18,610 nt of DNA from Chlamydiales bacterium (GTDB lineage Bacteria; Chlamydiota; Chlamydiia; Chlamydiales; FEN-1388): the NCBI GenBank assembly GCA_021372185.1, contig JAJFUY010000045.1, positions 1-18,610 on the forward strand, in the 5' to 3' direction. Position numbers and translations under genes: made by a program. Shown one piece after another: positions 10,201 through 17,244 of this stretch (position 1 is its first letter; each line of letters begins with the position of its first letter). The notes beneath the pieces were generated by a model, which was not told where the DNA came from, made no database searches, and was given only the letters and a program-made list of their open reading frames with translations.

Positions 10201-13200
10201 GCATACTTCTGCTTAGCTACAAGACGCGCCCCTAAACACCTAACAGAACAAGAAACAGCTCAGTTCTTGCAAAAATCAGATCGCTTCAGAAAAAATTTAG
10301 GGCTGCTTGTTGGAAAATATAATTCTACAGAAACAGAACTCATCAACTTGTTTAAAGGGCTCACTAAAGGCACGCCAATATCAGATGCTCTTTTTACCTC
10401 TATAGAAAAGTACTGGTATGGCCATGATTCATCCATTGTAGATATCCTGAAGAAAGACTACTCTACTAGGACATCGGAAGAAAAAGTTATCTTCCAGAAT
10501 GCACGAACTGTTGAATTTGAAATTACAGGCTTCGTAAATCAAAACTTAAGTGCGTTTAACCCCCAAATTTTAACTCCAGAGATACGCTCTCACTTTTTGC
10601 AAAAGTTTGAGTACTGGAAGTCTAAGGGCGCCTCTAAAATGGCCCAAGATGCCGTGTTTTATGGCACCTATCTCTATAACCCAATATCTATTATTGGCTA
10701 CACCAGATGGGCCTACAACCTCTTGTGGGCAGCTCGCACTGTAGTTAACACCTCACATAAAGTCTCATTGCTGCAAAAGGCAACAAAAGCGGCTGTTGTT
10801 GATTCAAGGCAAGCATGTGTTCCAGAGCAAATTGCAACACACGCCCAAGTGAGAGAACAGCACCTTAACACCCTCTTTTCACAGATTTTAAATGAGTTTT
10901 TTGATATCTCAACAGTAGCTCGGCCATCATGCACACAAGAAATACGCTCATACCCTGTTAAAAGTGACACCTCAGCATTAGATGCCGCCTACAATGGCTT
11001 AAACCAAAGCATAAATGATTTTGCCAATCGTGAAGCTGATGTAGTCACCACCACAAGCCTCAAAAATGGCAAAAAAGCTGAAGACCTCATTCAAAAAATC
11101 GATCTTCTGAAGAACGAGATTGTTGCCTACGAAACAAAAACAAAAAAAGATATCGAAGAGTTTGTAAACGACCGGGTAAATAGAGGCAAAAAACGCCATG
11201 AATTGCATACTTTATACACCTTTGACGATATTGAAAATGCGTTCATACGCGGTCTTGAAACCACTCTTGTTACATTTACTGATGAAGAGCTTACGCTTTT
11301 ACAAGAAAAGCTCTATTTATACCAGATTACGCACTCACGAATTGCCTCACTTGTCGACTGTAAAGATGTGACCAAAATAGGCTCGCTACTAGCAAGACGA
11401 CGTGTCTATACATTAGATAAAAATCAGCCCGAAAAATGGCTGAGAGCAAAACTTGCCTTTGAATCACGTACGGGCCACTTTCTCTGGAAAAAACCCATGG
11501 AGCAGCTACAAAAGATGCTCTTTGGTGAGCACAAAAAGCAAGTACTAGAACTGATCATGGCAAGTGGGAAAACCTTTTATGGCATACCTACGACTGACTA
11601 TATGCTAGCAGACGCGGATAACCTACTTGTAAACATCTGGCCTGCAGGCTTAGCACCTATTAACACACAGAATATTGGCTTACAGTCACGTCTTGTCTTT
11701 GACACGCCAGCATCTAGCGCCACAATTGTACGACAAGAGGGTTGGGAAGTTGAATCTGTCATGGCCTTGTATAGAAATTTAAAAGCAATGCGCCATAATT
11801 CTGGCCACTACAATATGACCCAGAGTGATGCACAAGCGACAGAATTAAAGTTTTTAGAGCTTTGCCTACTCAACAAAAAAGGCAAAAAAAATGTAAAGAC
11901 ACTTATCTACCTAAAAGAGTGCGTAAAACTCCTACGCACATCAGGTGTTGCCCTACCTGATGAAGCACATGATGTCTATAACAGCAGAAAAGAGCTCAAC
12001 TACCCATTTGGAAAACCCAAAATTTTAGGTAAAAACCTGCTTACCATCATGAATGAAGTGATGTTTCATTTAGCAAACTCCCCTCACTTGGCACTAAAAG
12101 GCAGTACATGGCATAAACTTCCTGAGGCCTATTTTCATGAAAAGGTAAAACCGCTTCTTGCAGATTCATTAGTAAAATCAGCTCTTTTAGAGCTATCAGT
12201 CGGTGAGCAGGCTGTTTGTAAAGCGTATATTACGGGTGAACTTGACTATATCCCAGATTTTGTCATAAATGGCCCGCACAAAAAAGAAATAGCCTTGGTT
12301 AAGGGCATGTTTGAAGAGCTTTTACCGCATATATTAGGTAAAATTATCGATGTGGACTTCTGCAAATCTGAAAACGAAAAAGAGCAATTTGCAAAACCAA
12401 GCGTTGCCAATATGTCGCCGCAAAAGCGCTCTGTGATCCAAAACCCGTTTGAAGCCTATATAAAGACCTGTATGATGGCTTTAAGACAGCGTATTGATCC
12501 AATCAAAATGCTTTCCTACCTTGTAACGCTTAAAACAAGTGCTCAAGCCGAATCTGCAGCAAGCGCCATACGGTTAAACGCCACTAAATCGGGGAAAATA
12601 TTTGCCTCATTTGGGCTCAATATGCAGCTAGAAGATGTGCGTGATCTAGTCGAAGTGGCAGATAAAATGGTGGCATCAGATAGATGTACACTTGAGTATG
12701 TAAAAACTGAGATTAACCCCCAGATACGCTACTTCCCTAAAAAGCTCTCAAGTAACGCCCAAAACTTTGCATCTATGTTTTCGAGCTTTTACGCTGATAC
12801 TGGTACTCCCTATAACCATGGGTCATTCCCTGAGGGCACGCACGTGGTGTGGGATAAGGGCACGCTTGGAGAAACTATAGAGCTTCTCCAAAGAAAATGT
12901 GCAAGTGCTGATTCTGTACAGGTTCTGAAAAGTGAAGCGCCACTAGAAGTGCTGAGCGAAATGCTACACGAGCATTTTGGAGCTAGTGGCAGAACAATAT
13001 GCGACCGTGGCGCCCTTTTTAGAGGGATAGATAACCACGTTATTGCTCAAAACATCATGCAGTTTATCACTAAAAATAGAACGGACCTTCAAGGTGTTGT
13101 TTTTTATTTAAAAAACCAAGAGTACGTTTTAGAAAAAGGTTCAGATACTCCTATCAAACTAGAAGACTGCACCCTGCCAAAAGAGCAGCTTATCACCTAC

Positions 13201-14607
13201 TTTGACCAATACCACACCTTTGGTGCAAACGTACCTCAAGCAGATGACGCCGAGTGCTTAGTAACAGTTGGTGAAGACATCATGCTGGCACACTTTTGCC
13301 AAGCTGTGTGGAGAATGCGCGGCCTAAAAACGGCAAATCAAACGCTTAAAATTATCACGACAAAAAAAGTTGTGGAAGCCATGAATTTGGCCGGCAAAAA
13401 ACCTACCATCGATGACATCATTACCTTTGCCCTAGAAAATGAAGCGGGAATACTTGCCGATGATAATTTCCACGCCGATAAGCAAAAGCTGCATAACTTT
13501 GTAAGAAGAAGAGTGTTAGACAAGATTTTGGCAGCTGATTCTCTAGAAGAATCTGTTGCCCTCGTAAAAGAGTTTGAAGACTTCTTCTGTACCACACTAG
13601 ATGATGACCCATTTAGCCTCTATGGCAAGATAAAGAAGCAAATAGATCCGCTTGATGCCCTAAAAGAGTACAAAAAAGAGCTTCTTAAAGTTGTTGCCTA
13701 TGATGATTTAGCTGCCATTGAAGATCAGTTTGAACAGTTTACACCGGGCATCTACCCCGAAAAAGTGTCGGCAACAGATTCTGGCCTTGGCCTTGCTCTA
13801 GAACTTGATAACGATCAAAATGAACAGCAGATTGAAGAAATGGAGCAGCAGCAAAACTTGCAGCAAGACCTGCAACAAGACCAAGAGGTAAATGAACTTG
13901 TCGATACAATGAGAGAACCTGTCTTTTGGCCCTGGTCAAAGCAGATTGACCCAACAAATCTGCAAGACTGGCTAACTAGCGAGCATCAAGACCCACCACT
14001 ATTTGGTATTCAAAAAGTGCTCAAAGAAGCTGAATCTGACACGCTAAAAGAGCTGGCTCCTTTCTTTAGCCCAGAAATTCTATCAACAAATAACTTTACG
14101 CCGTTAATCAACACGAATTTGCTGCCCTTATATATTCCCCCATTTGGCACGCACCAAAAGCCAATTTTTGAAGTGCTCATTATCACAAAAGATGCGCAAC
14201 GAAAAATTTTGCTGCTCGACCAAAAAGAAGCCAAATACTGGCGCAAAATGCTAGCCAAAGAGCGCCAAAAACACGAAGTGTACGATCCAACAGTGCAGCT
14301 ATCCCTATACGACATAACGCTCGGCGCTGTAGTTGCCGCTGGCAAAACAGGCCATAACGAAGTGCTCTTGAACAACGACCCAATCTTCCAGCGATCAATT
14401 GCCATGCTCAAATTTTTAAACGGCGATCTGCACTACAACGACAAGCAAGCAAAAGCCTTAGGCAACTGGATCCAAAAATGCGGCCCCGAAAACATGCACA
14501 CCGCCTTCCTAGAACTCTTCCACGACCACCAAATTGGCACCTTCTCAGGCAGCCACATCGAAACCCTCCTGGCCAAAAAACAACCCCTCCCCACTTTGGT
14601 AAAGTAA
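4216..14607 (+). CDS. Giant DUF3638/DUF3645-like protein with SF2 helicase-type motifs
   Basis: This 3463-residue protein has its recognisable core in the last third. MASGKT (2448-2453) resembles helicase motif I, and DEAH (2582-2585, followed by a RKELNYPFG segment) is motif II. YFDQYHTFGANVP (around 2995-3007) and QAVWRMRG (3029-3036) resemble motifs V and VI. This order and wording recall the DUF3638/DUF3645 giant proteins of eukaryotes and some intracellular bacteria. The N-terminal part has a proline run (about 72-90) and a hydrophobic stretch (about 672-710) able to form one or two membrane helices. A Gln/Glu-rich segment (about 3199-3229) follows the helicase-like core. Residues 720-2400 are mostly helical in appearance and unassigned. 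ATG 4216 is preferred over TTG 4204, because the -10 box overlaps the TTG and no Shine-Dalgarno is visible. Substrate and role are unknown. The frame is open throughout, so it looks functional. Confidence 0.85.
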   Translation: MNINGTELQVTRNATLGFSPIQRLKNGVRHLTLALENEIALFKADFSRRVSVKYLLEPIQIAVQKVFKQVVLAPPPPPIPAPVSFPEAELPKLPRIQNEEAEKIAIQEKSLLRNIPDAPPARKIDHELIRIFSESSGDYDLAKLLEYCDKHPTFTGHKDLLATLKSATTKEQQVASIIAMGKTEEHLVTADAELLQLAKNFALEIGNLTPGQSQYLPYVLRKEAIVGQSTFDTVMNAAKNTFSQVKGQFKATATVEQKIVDSAKAKKDAVLAYAKKFLPESICKAIEKSLLEDLKDIFIDNTSGLQSQEFAEKLWDSLSKHGVQGTVEKTITDALNEQMENIQAHGNGILQELPTHVPLEAQTILSESGYHLSHPQGWLHVEKQPNNTLTVTLYAKASRLDLPGTTPLVIENIPQETLDSGLIYRLLSFNAWPAWNKTKAFTYNDFCTGFLNELGTPSHPKDTDAKKRAFLGQISSNKTSQILGLIASKISPEPVFCLFTLKKQALLDGWATTKHHADELHARALLPLAKSLFEDAKKLRAQNLITALEYEKIEATYLDLAMIEPPEKIGFLDALKPGSGITSAFPVIKEVVKEVLGDEAEKTADVFIQEATKFTSSTAPSLATTISGSDWKDITGVTQVNRCIGLIKNFRLSLYHSVRLLSAVLSVVNHRFIGSLLGFAVHLGLVLTVPGYALLAPSFYLLVSKIVIQYGIQALYTLLPSSMANYLQAASSFIQEIKDYFYKRIKLAALKTFIYFVVDPKTLQSLISTAKSLQQTLIKEGQLSFDLPNHKIASTNITPTPVVLQPTFYVPPRDKPAIPTDAVAFTPDVLDSWLTPFKDSPKLSVFYLIEKISSMPIPVRGQPNPVWDNVKDIQQTIVSLDNLAKALSIRYERDDTTKSGETIAIHALYAVVDYLARKDPASHMADLPVTHAPELMRWTSEITTQVPNQTLYNQLQDIAAYFEFDANKRYTEDEVNTRSRSTLFHQGTKKNETYKDLVISSFLAETLYDDSVRLYHSRHSRAYQYYKTLAEDPQIQQRMTTPADGNDFDKIIELYSDPITATHPEGILPQSFRTLRLIDTLAHNVFRNVGRHGTRSNPPSLHFKKISKNTFFAPLLSADAELRADFSGMVKGKYRTPPTESFAHDVTTQLNTTEIEKSRGAKFLMHPGVESQNSTIINILQDVQAKDKLFFTLFFSTQEKINLELITSNKSDMLVRTLAFFKNFPEKLLDKNCRKLFSVFLLNAGALQLQLQEHPAFAAHINDYFMSFLDNPTLNQNELVFNYLIEQVSTLEALHPGLFPHFKSRLRQEIDRIGRCQKSSILLSELLSTLRFIDIAALPRDQRNQALLDISRYIFSDFSQSSDYIFHRWKSFLFETAECDISFRKELLSCILKRPLQPGEENVDIISLLTSPVQHNKEHEEVVKATAGYVQKNTLKLDLKDTVKYGNTGVSIDRKTGQIFLEHESKKYILVTDASFTANGSAHWLETGTSENRRVLVTKDTKCIQELFIDKKDEVKVPLDTVTHNLGLLSWICPLSQIEAFCTKDAPEKISRIVLPNVDLRFESRVVNGQEEMVSTNFNNFYIKRDQKLPALSDTPQYLVLENHKKEQIVLIPKQRELTSTTTYLSNTLAQTALPHFITKLADQIVTKDAKTSYYVYSVNKSGALDSNDAQAIANRVLHYVSTNTPLSCKKWLQKLEDASRIHPFTDDVYEQIHMMMVPLLGLPDAQWLGVGLKLAAISRNNALLHNHSRRAPFSLKILDEINGKADVQTNFLIFWTLLQLGYTHYLGHLRNGAKNILTPHEELLLLHEIGRVSSELVGSKLPNDDTYLDSIFEPQLMLEQLAMSPEIVHRYQQIKHDLKEPITTREAFNYFLYLAIQAPPIPLEDTSGSVLAQASNALDRVQGGLDKATGLVAHYLQFKAQNPVSVLDQDFLAKVARVGFAKITHTQHYQNAQFHNINILKILVKPYPDLKNLTLSLNTELNASFASDFLDMAPAYFCLATRRAPKHLTEQETAQFLQKSDRFRKNLGLLVGKYNSTETELINLFKGLTKGTPISDALFTSIEKYWYGHDSSIVDILKKDYSTRTSEEKVIFQNARTVEFEITGFVNQNLSAFNPQILTPEIRSHFLQKFEYWKSKGASKMAQDAVFYGTYLYNPISIIGYTRWAYNLLWAARTVVNTSHKVSLLQKATKAAVVDSRQACVPEQIATHAQVREQHLNTLFSQILNEFFDISTVARPSCTQEIRSYPVKSDTSALDAAYNGLNQSINDFANREADVVTTTSLKNGKKAEDLIQKIDLLKNEIVAYETKTKKDIEEFVNDRVNRGKKRHELHTLYTFDDIENAFIRGLETTLVTFTDEELTLLQEKLYLYQITHSRIASLVDCKDVTKIGSLLARRRVYTLDKNQPEKWLRAKLAFESRTGHFLWKKPMEQLQKMLFGEHKKQVLELIMASGKTFYGIPTTDYMLADADNLLVNIWPAGLAPINTQNIGLQSRLVFDTPASSATIVRQEGWEVESVMALYRNLKAMRHNSGHYNMTQSDAQATELKFLELCLLNKKGKKNVKTLIYLKECVKLLRTSGVALPDEAHDVYNSRKELNYPFGKPKILGKNLLTIMNEVMFHLANSPHLALKGSTWHKLPEAYFHEKVKPLLADSLVKSALLELSVGEQAVCKAYITGELDYIPDFVINGPHKKEIALVKGMFEELLPHILGKIIDVDFCKSENEKEQFAKPSVANMSPQKRSVIQNPFEAYIKTCMMALRQRIDPIKMLSYLVTLKTSAQAESAASAIRLNATKSGKIFASFGLNMQLEDVRDLVEVADKMVASDRCTLEYVKTEINPQIRYFPKKLSSNAQNFASMFSSFYADTGTPYNHGSFPEGTHVVWDKGTLGETIELLQRKCASADSVQVLKSEAPLEVLSEMLHEHFGASGRTICDRGALFRGIDNHVIAQNIMQFITKNRTDLQGVVFYLKNQEYVLEKGSDTPIKLEDCTLPKEQLITYFDQYHTFGANVPQADDAECLVTVGEDIMLAHFCQAVWRMRGLKTANQTLKIITTKKVVEAMNLAGKKPTIDDIITFALENEAGILADDNFHADKQKLHNFVRRRVLDKILAADSLEESVALVKEFEDFFCTTLDDDPFSLYGKIKKQIDPLDALKEYKKELLKVVAYDDLAAIEDQFEQFTPGIYPEKVSATDSGLGLALELDNDQNEQQIEEMEQQQNLQQDLQQDQEVNELVDTMREPVFWPWSKQIDPTNLQDWLTSEHQDPPLFGIQKVLKEAESDTLKELAPFFSPEILSTNNFTPLINTNLLPLYIPPFGTHQKPIFEVLIITKDAQRKILLLDQKEAKYWRKMLAKERQKHEVYDPTVQLSLYDITLGAVVAAGKTGHNEVLLNNDPIFQRSIAMLKFLNGDLHYNDKQAKALGNWIQKCGPENMHTAFLELFHDHQIGTFSGSHIETLLAKKQPLPTLVK

Positions 14608-14638
14608 AAAGTGCCTGGCCTGCATTAGGCATTGCATA
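14606..14638. repeat. tgcctaatgcaggcc-type hairpin repeat, copy 1
   Basis: It begins inside the stop codon of the giant gene (aaaaagtgcctggcctgcat...). It is the inverted counterpart of the copy at 16226-16252, matching 25 of 26 bases. The unit folds as TGCCT, a ten-base loop, then AGGCA. Confidence 0.75.
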
Positions 14639-14683
14639 GAAATGAGGTTTTTCTTCTGTGAAACGCAGGTCAGGTGTTTTTTT
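14611..14683 (+). terminator. Candidate terminator after the giant gene
   Basis: CCTGGCCTGC near 14614-14623 pairs with GCAGGTCAGG at 14665-14674 (one G-T wobble) across a loop of about 40 bases. A run of seven T follows at 14677-14683. It sits between the convergent giant gene and ATPase gene. The long loop makes it unusual. Confidence 0.5.
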
Positions 14684-14684
14684 A

Positions 14685-16118
14685 TCAATCTTCTGGTTCA
14701 AGAAAATTGCGTAAGTCTACAACTCGATAAAGAAGAGGACTCTCTTCAATTTTTGGAGATACACCTCCAATATGAAAAAGCGCAGGGACTTTTCCAAATC
14801 CTCTAGGTATGGAAAGATTATCGCATTTTTCTTTTAGTTCATTTATTAATGAAGAAGGCAATTCATTCTTACTTAATTTGAACTCGCAGACGATAAAACT
14901 ATTCATTGTAGTTTGGATCAGATAATCTATTTGACACCCTTTCTTTCTTCCTGTGGCTTTTTGAAGGTAGGGATTATCACGTAACACAGTAGCAGGATCC
15001 ACTCCTAATGTATGTAATAAAAACTCTCTATTTGAGAGTAGAAGGCTTTCGAGTTGAAAACCCATAACTGCGTCCCAGCCCGGGAGTTTTCCTGTAGCTG
15101 CCTTTTTATAAGAGCCTTGCTCAATAAGCTCGCGAACTGGTTCTACATATTTTAGTTGAAATCGAAGAAAACAATCGCTAAGTCTATAAAGATTCTGTTT
15201 TCCAAGAGCCCCTTTTTTGAAGGTCCAGTGATAATGGTCTGACACAAACCCGGCACCAACCAAATTTTTAAGATATTCGCTTAATGTCCCCCCCTCTTCA
15301 AGATTCAATTCTTCTCGGATTTCTTTTTGCGTCTTCATTCCATCGACAAGAGTCTGTAATATTTTTCTATACACGTCCCCTTTTCGTTCAAATAAATCGT
15401 GAAAAATTGTCTGAAATTCATTTTTGAGCTGACTCGCAGACTCAAAACAAAGCTCATAGATATTTTGGTCAGCAGTTTCTTTAGGATCGATTAAATCGAG
15501 GTACCAGGGAATGCCTCCAGTTACAGATAAAATTTTTAAAACCTCGTAAATTGAGCCGGAAAACCCTTTCTTCCGCAAAAAAAGAACAGATTCTTGAAGA
15601 GGTAGTGGTTTTAAATGAATCACTAGAGAAATCCGACCAACAAATCCCGTGCTACATAAGATGTTTTTTTCGATCCAGGTTGAGATGGAGCCGCATAATA
15701 TCAGTATCAATCCTTGCTTTTTTGATGCCTCTTGATCCCACCAGGTCTTTAACGAACCCAAAAAACTGGGATCTAAACCACCCATCCATGAAATTTCATC
15801 AAAAAGAACAACAATTTCTTCATCTCCCATTTGCGATGAAAGAAATCTAAATGCATCAGACCAAGTTATAAAACTGACGCGAGGCAATCCCAGCTGTACA
15901 CATAGCTGATCCGCAAATTCATCTCTTTGCTTTTGTTGAGAAAATCCGGGTGCTGGAGGAAGTCCAGACAGAGAAATAACTCGCTTTTCTTTTGCAAATT
16001 CCTGAACAAGCGTGCTTTTTCCCACACGCCTTCTCCCCTTTATAACAACCAAGGAGGCCTTTTTTAAACGGCGTAAACGACTGAGACGATTAAGTTCTTC
16101 TTTTCTACCTAGAAACAC
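14685..16118 (-). CDS. ATPase_2 / DUF234-type AAA ATPase with nuclease-fold C-terminus
   Basis: This 477-residue protein opens with FLGRKEEL, as is usual in this family. It has a Walker A motif GRRRVGKS (28-35) and a Walker B motif VVLFDE (103-108). A winged-helix-like segment follows (about 250-300; KTQKEIREEL and TLSEYLKNLV). The C-terminal part has IDYLI (Asp398) and CEFKLS (Glu412, Lys414), a D...ExK arrangement typical of the DUF234 nuclease-like domain. Family members are common in archaea and scattered in bacteria, and their substrate is unclear. I choose GTG 16118 because GGGAG lies seven bases upstream and the protein then begins where homologues do. TTG 16169 would add 17 residues, but its Shine-Dalgarno and start fall inside the hairpin at 16138-16198. 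Short inverted repeats lie beyond each end of the gene. Confidence 0.9.
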   Translation of the reverse strand: MFLGRKEELNRLSRLRRLKKASLVVIKGRRRVGKSTLVQEFAKEKRVISLSGLPPAPGFSQQKQRDEFADQLCVQLGLPRVSFITWSDAFRFLSSQMGDEEIVVLFDEISWMGGLDPSFLGSLKTWWDQEASKKQGLILILCGSISTWIEKNILCSTGFVGRISLVIHLKPLPLQESVLFLRKKGFSGSIYEVLKILSVTGGIPWYLDLIDPKETADQNIYELCFESASQLKNEFQTIFHDLFERKGDVYRKILQTLVDGMKTQKEIREELNLEEGGTLSEYLKNLVGAGFVSDHYHWTFKKGALGKQNLYRLSDCFLRFQLKYVEPVRELIEQGSYKKAATGKLPGWDAVMGFQLESLLLSNREFLLHTLGVDPATVLRDNPYLQKATGRKKGCQIDYLIQTTMNSFIVCEFKLSKNELPSSLINELKEKCDNLSIPRGFGKVPALFHIGGVSPKIEESPLLYRVVDLRNFLEPED

Positions 16119-16137
16119 ATGAAGTCTCCCATTTTTA

Positions 16138-16198
16138 ACAAATGTACCATTTAGGAGAATTAAAAACAAGACCTTAATCTCCTAAAATCTACATTTGT
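16138..16198 (-). promoter_or_regulatory. Long leader hairpin upstream of the ATPase gene
   Basis: Arms at 16138-16163 and 16174-16198 pair over about 22 positions with one bulge and a three-base mismatch, around a 10-base loop. The outer part is ACAAATGTA paired with TACATTTGT and the inner part is TTAGGAG paired with CTCCTAA. It lies 20 bases before GTG 16118. It could be an operator, an RNA regulatory hairpin or a small insertion. Confidence 0.6.
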
Positions 16199-16225
16199 AG
16201 GAGCGGTCAGGGCTCTCACATAGCC

Positions 16226-16252
16226 ATGCCTAATGCAGGCCAAGCACTTTTC
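16226..16252. repeat. tgcctaatgcaggcc-type hairpin repeat, copy 2
   Basis: The sequence atgcctaatgcaggccaagc followed by actttt is inverted relative to copy 1, with one mismatch in 26. With copy 1 it brackets the ATPase gene. Confidence 0.75.
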
Positions 16253-16278
16253 ACAAACCTCTTGAACTTCCTCGATCT

Positions 16279-16415
16279 TTAGTACAATCCGAGGTTTTGT
16301 GCTTCTGCGGCAAGGTCATCTAGAACTTTACGACGAGCAGCATCGTCTTTGTTTTATAATCCATTAAATCCTGAAACAAGACTTTTCTTCGTGTGCCGAC
16401 TTTGCAAAAGGCGGC
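16279..16415 (-). pseudogene. Frameshifted C-terminal coding remnant
   Basis: Reading leftwards from the stop of the next gene, in the same frame, the DNA encodes AAFCKVG then GTRRKVLFQDLMDYKTK. The frame then closes. A different frame continues with KDDAARRKVLDDLAAEAQ and ends NLGLY and TAA at 16281-16279. Both pieces look like real coding sequence and both contain an RRKVL..DL motif. It is either the decayed tail of the 216-residue gene upstream or a leftover of another gene. It has no start codon or ribosome site of its own. Confidence 0.5.
16395..16415 (-). terminator. Hairpin directly after the Cys-rich membrane protein gene
   Basis: GCCGCCTTT-TGC-AAAGTCGGC on the minus strand forms eight pairs with one mismatch and a three-base loop, touching the stop codon. 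There is no T tract, so terminator function is doubtful. It may be a by-product of the coding remnant it overlaps. Confidence 0.3.
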
Positions 16416-17066
16416 TTATAATTCATCAAAATCGATACCTTCTACTTGTTGATACGGCTGCTTGTGCTCAGGAGCGCAGCCGCCTAGCAAAAAGGCCGCG
16501 CCTACAGTAGCAACAGTCCCCGCTACCCAACATATGCCGGCGATGTCGTTGTATGTTTCTAGAGAATTTTTAAACAACATGCATGCAGTTTCGTTAACTA
16601 TTGATTTGTTTAAACATTCATACCCGATGGAGAATGCTGCCTCTTCAGCCGAACTGCTGGTTACAACTGAAGCTACATAGGCTCCGATTGAGGCGACAGC
16701 TGTTGCACTGATTGCAGCGATATTTACCCTAATTTTACAATAAAAAACATCTTCACTATCATTTTGATTAGTAATATCTAAACAACTGATGTTGCGAATT
16801 GCCTTATTGGCTATCAACCATACTGACACGCCGGTAAGTGTTGGAGCAACAATACCAAAAAGCCGAGAAACAACACCAGAGCCAGAAACAAGTGCTCCCG
16901 CTTTCCAGCATGCATGAGCAACAACTGTAGCATTTGTTATATTTTGACATTGTAGACCGGTTTGTGTAACAGCATGCTGATGCCATACTTCACATACGGG
17001 CGTCATAACAGTTGTAACAACAGATGCAACACAACTACTAACACCTGCAATAAGTGACAATGACAT
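16416..17066 (-). CDS. Cys-rich multi-pass membrane protein, unknown family
   Basis: I do not recognise this 216-residue protein. It has hydrophobic stretches near residues 3-22, 54-86, 113-136 and 174-197, suggesting four or five membrane segments, and a polar C-terminus ending GIDFDEL. Ten cysteines (12, 25, 40, 53, 95, 110, 151, 162, 179, 197) lie mostly in the loops, so disulphides outside the cytoplasm are plausible. The halves look alike: SCVASVVTT (11-19) against AYVASVVTS (129-137), each followed by a polar loop with paired cysteines and then a helix starting at ACW (52-54) or ICW (178-180). This suggests an internal duplication. AAGGA lies six bases before the ATG, a good ribosome site. 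The coding-like DNA after its stop hints that it was once longer. Function unknown. Confidence 0.75.
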   Translation of the reverse strand: MSLSLIAGVSSCVASVVTTVMTPVCEVWHQHAVTQTGLQCQNITNATVVAHACWKAGALVSGSGVVSRLFGIVAPTLTGVSVWLIANKAIRNISCLDITNQNDSEDVFYCKIRVNIAAISATAVASIGAYVASVVTSSSAEEAAFSIGYECLNKSIVNETACMLFKNSLETYNDIAGICWVAGTVATVGAAFLLGGCAPEHKQPYQQVEGIDFDEL

Positions 17067-17184
17067 AACTCATCCTTGGTATAATAAAGCCCTCAGTGAT
17101 ATACAAACCGCTTTTTTTTTGCAACGTCAAAAAGGGACTAGCCTGGGCTGTAAAAAACAAGCGGATTTCAATATATTTCAATAC

Positions 17185-17215
17185 AGGAGACAAAGCGCTC
17201 AGCCCCCTTTGTCCT
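17185..17215 (-). other. Small hairpin downstream of the repeat-protein gene
   Basis: In the 178-bp gap between the two membrane-type genes, AGGAGACAAAG (17185-17195) pairs with CTTTGTCCT (17207-17215) with one bulged base. No T tract follows on either strand. It might mark the 3' end of the 393-residue gene. The rest of the gap holds no clear feature beyond the next gene's ribosome site. Confidence 0.35.
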
Positions 17216-17244
17216 ATCTCTACCGAGCTCAGGACGGCCAGGTG

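Noticed and set aside
14326..14349. A second Walker A-like string, AVVAAGKT (around residues 3371-3378), near the C-terminus of the giant protein
   Set aside because: It fits the loose pattern but has no Walker B partner or P-loop-like strand context nearby, and lies after the helicase core in what looks like a helical tail. Chance match is likelier.
14197..14607. A toxin-antitoxin or small gene nested at the 3' end of the giant gene
   Set aside because: Overlapping minus-strand frames there (about 70-130 residues) lack ribosome sites and motifs, and mirror the giant gene's codons.
15551..15850. A 99-residue plus-strand frame opposite the ATPase
   Set aside because: It is antisense to the Walker B and downstream region of a clear ATPase gene, with no ribosome site or recognisable domain.
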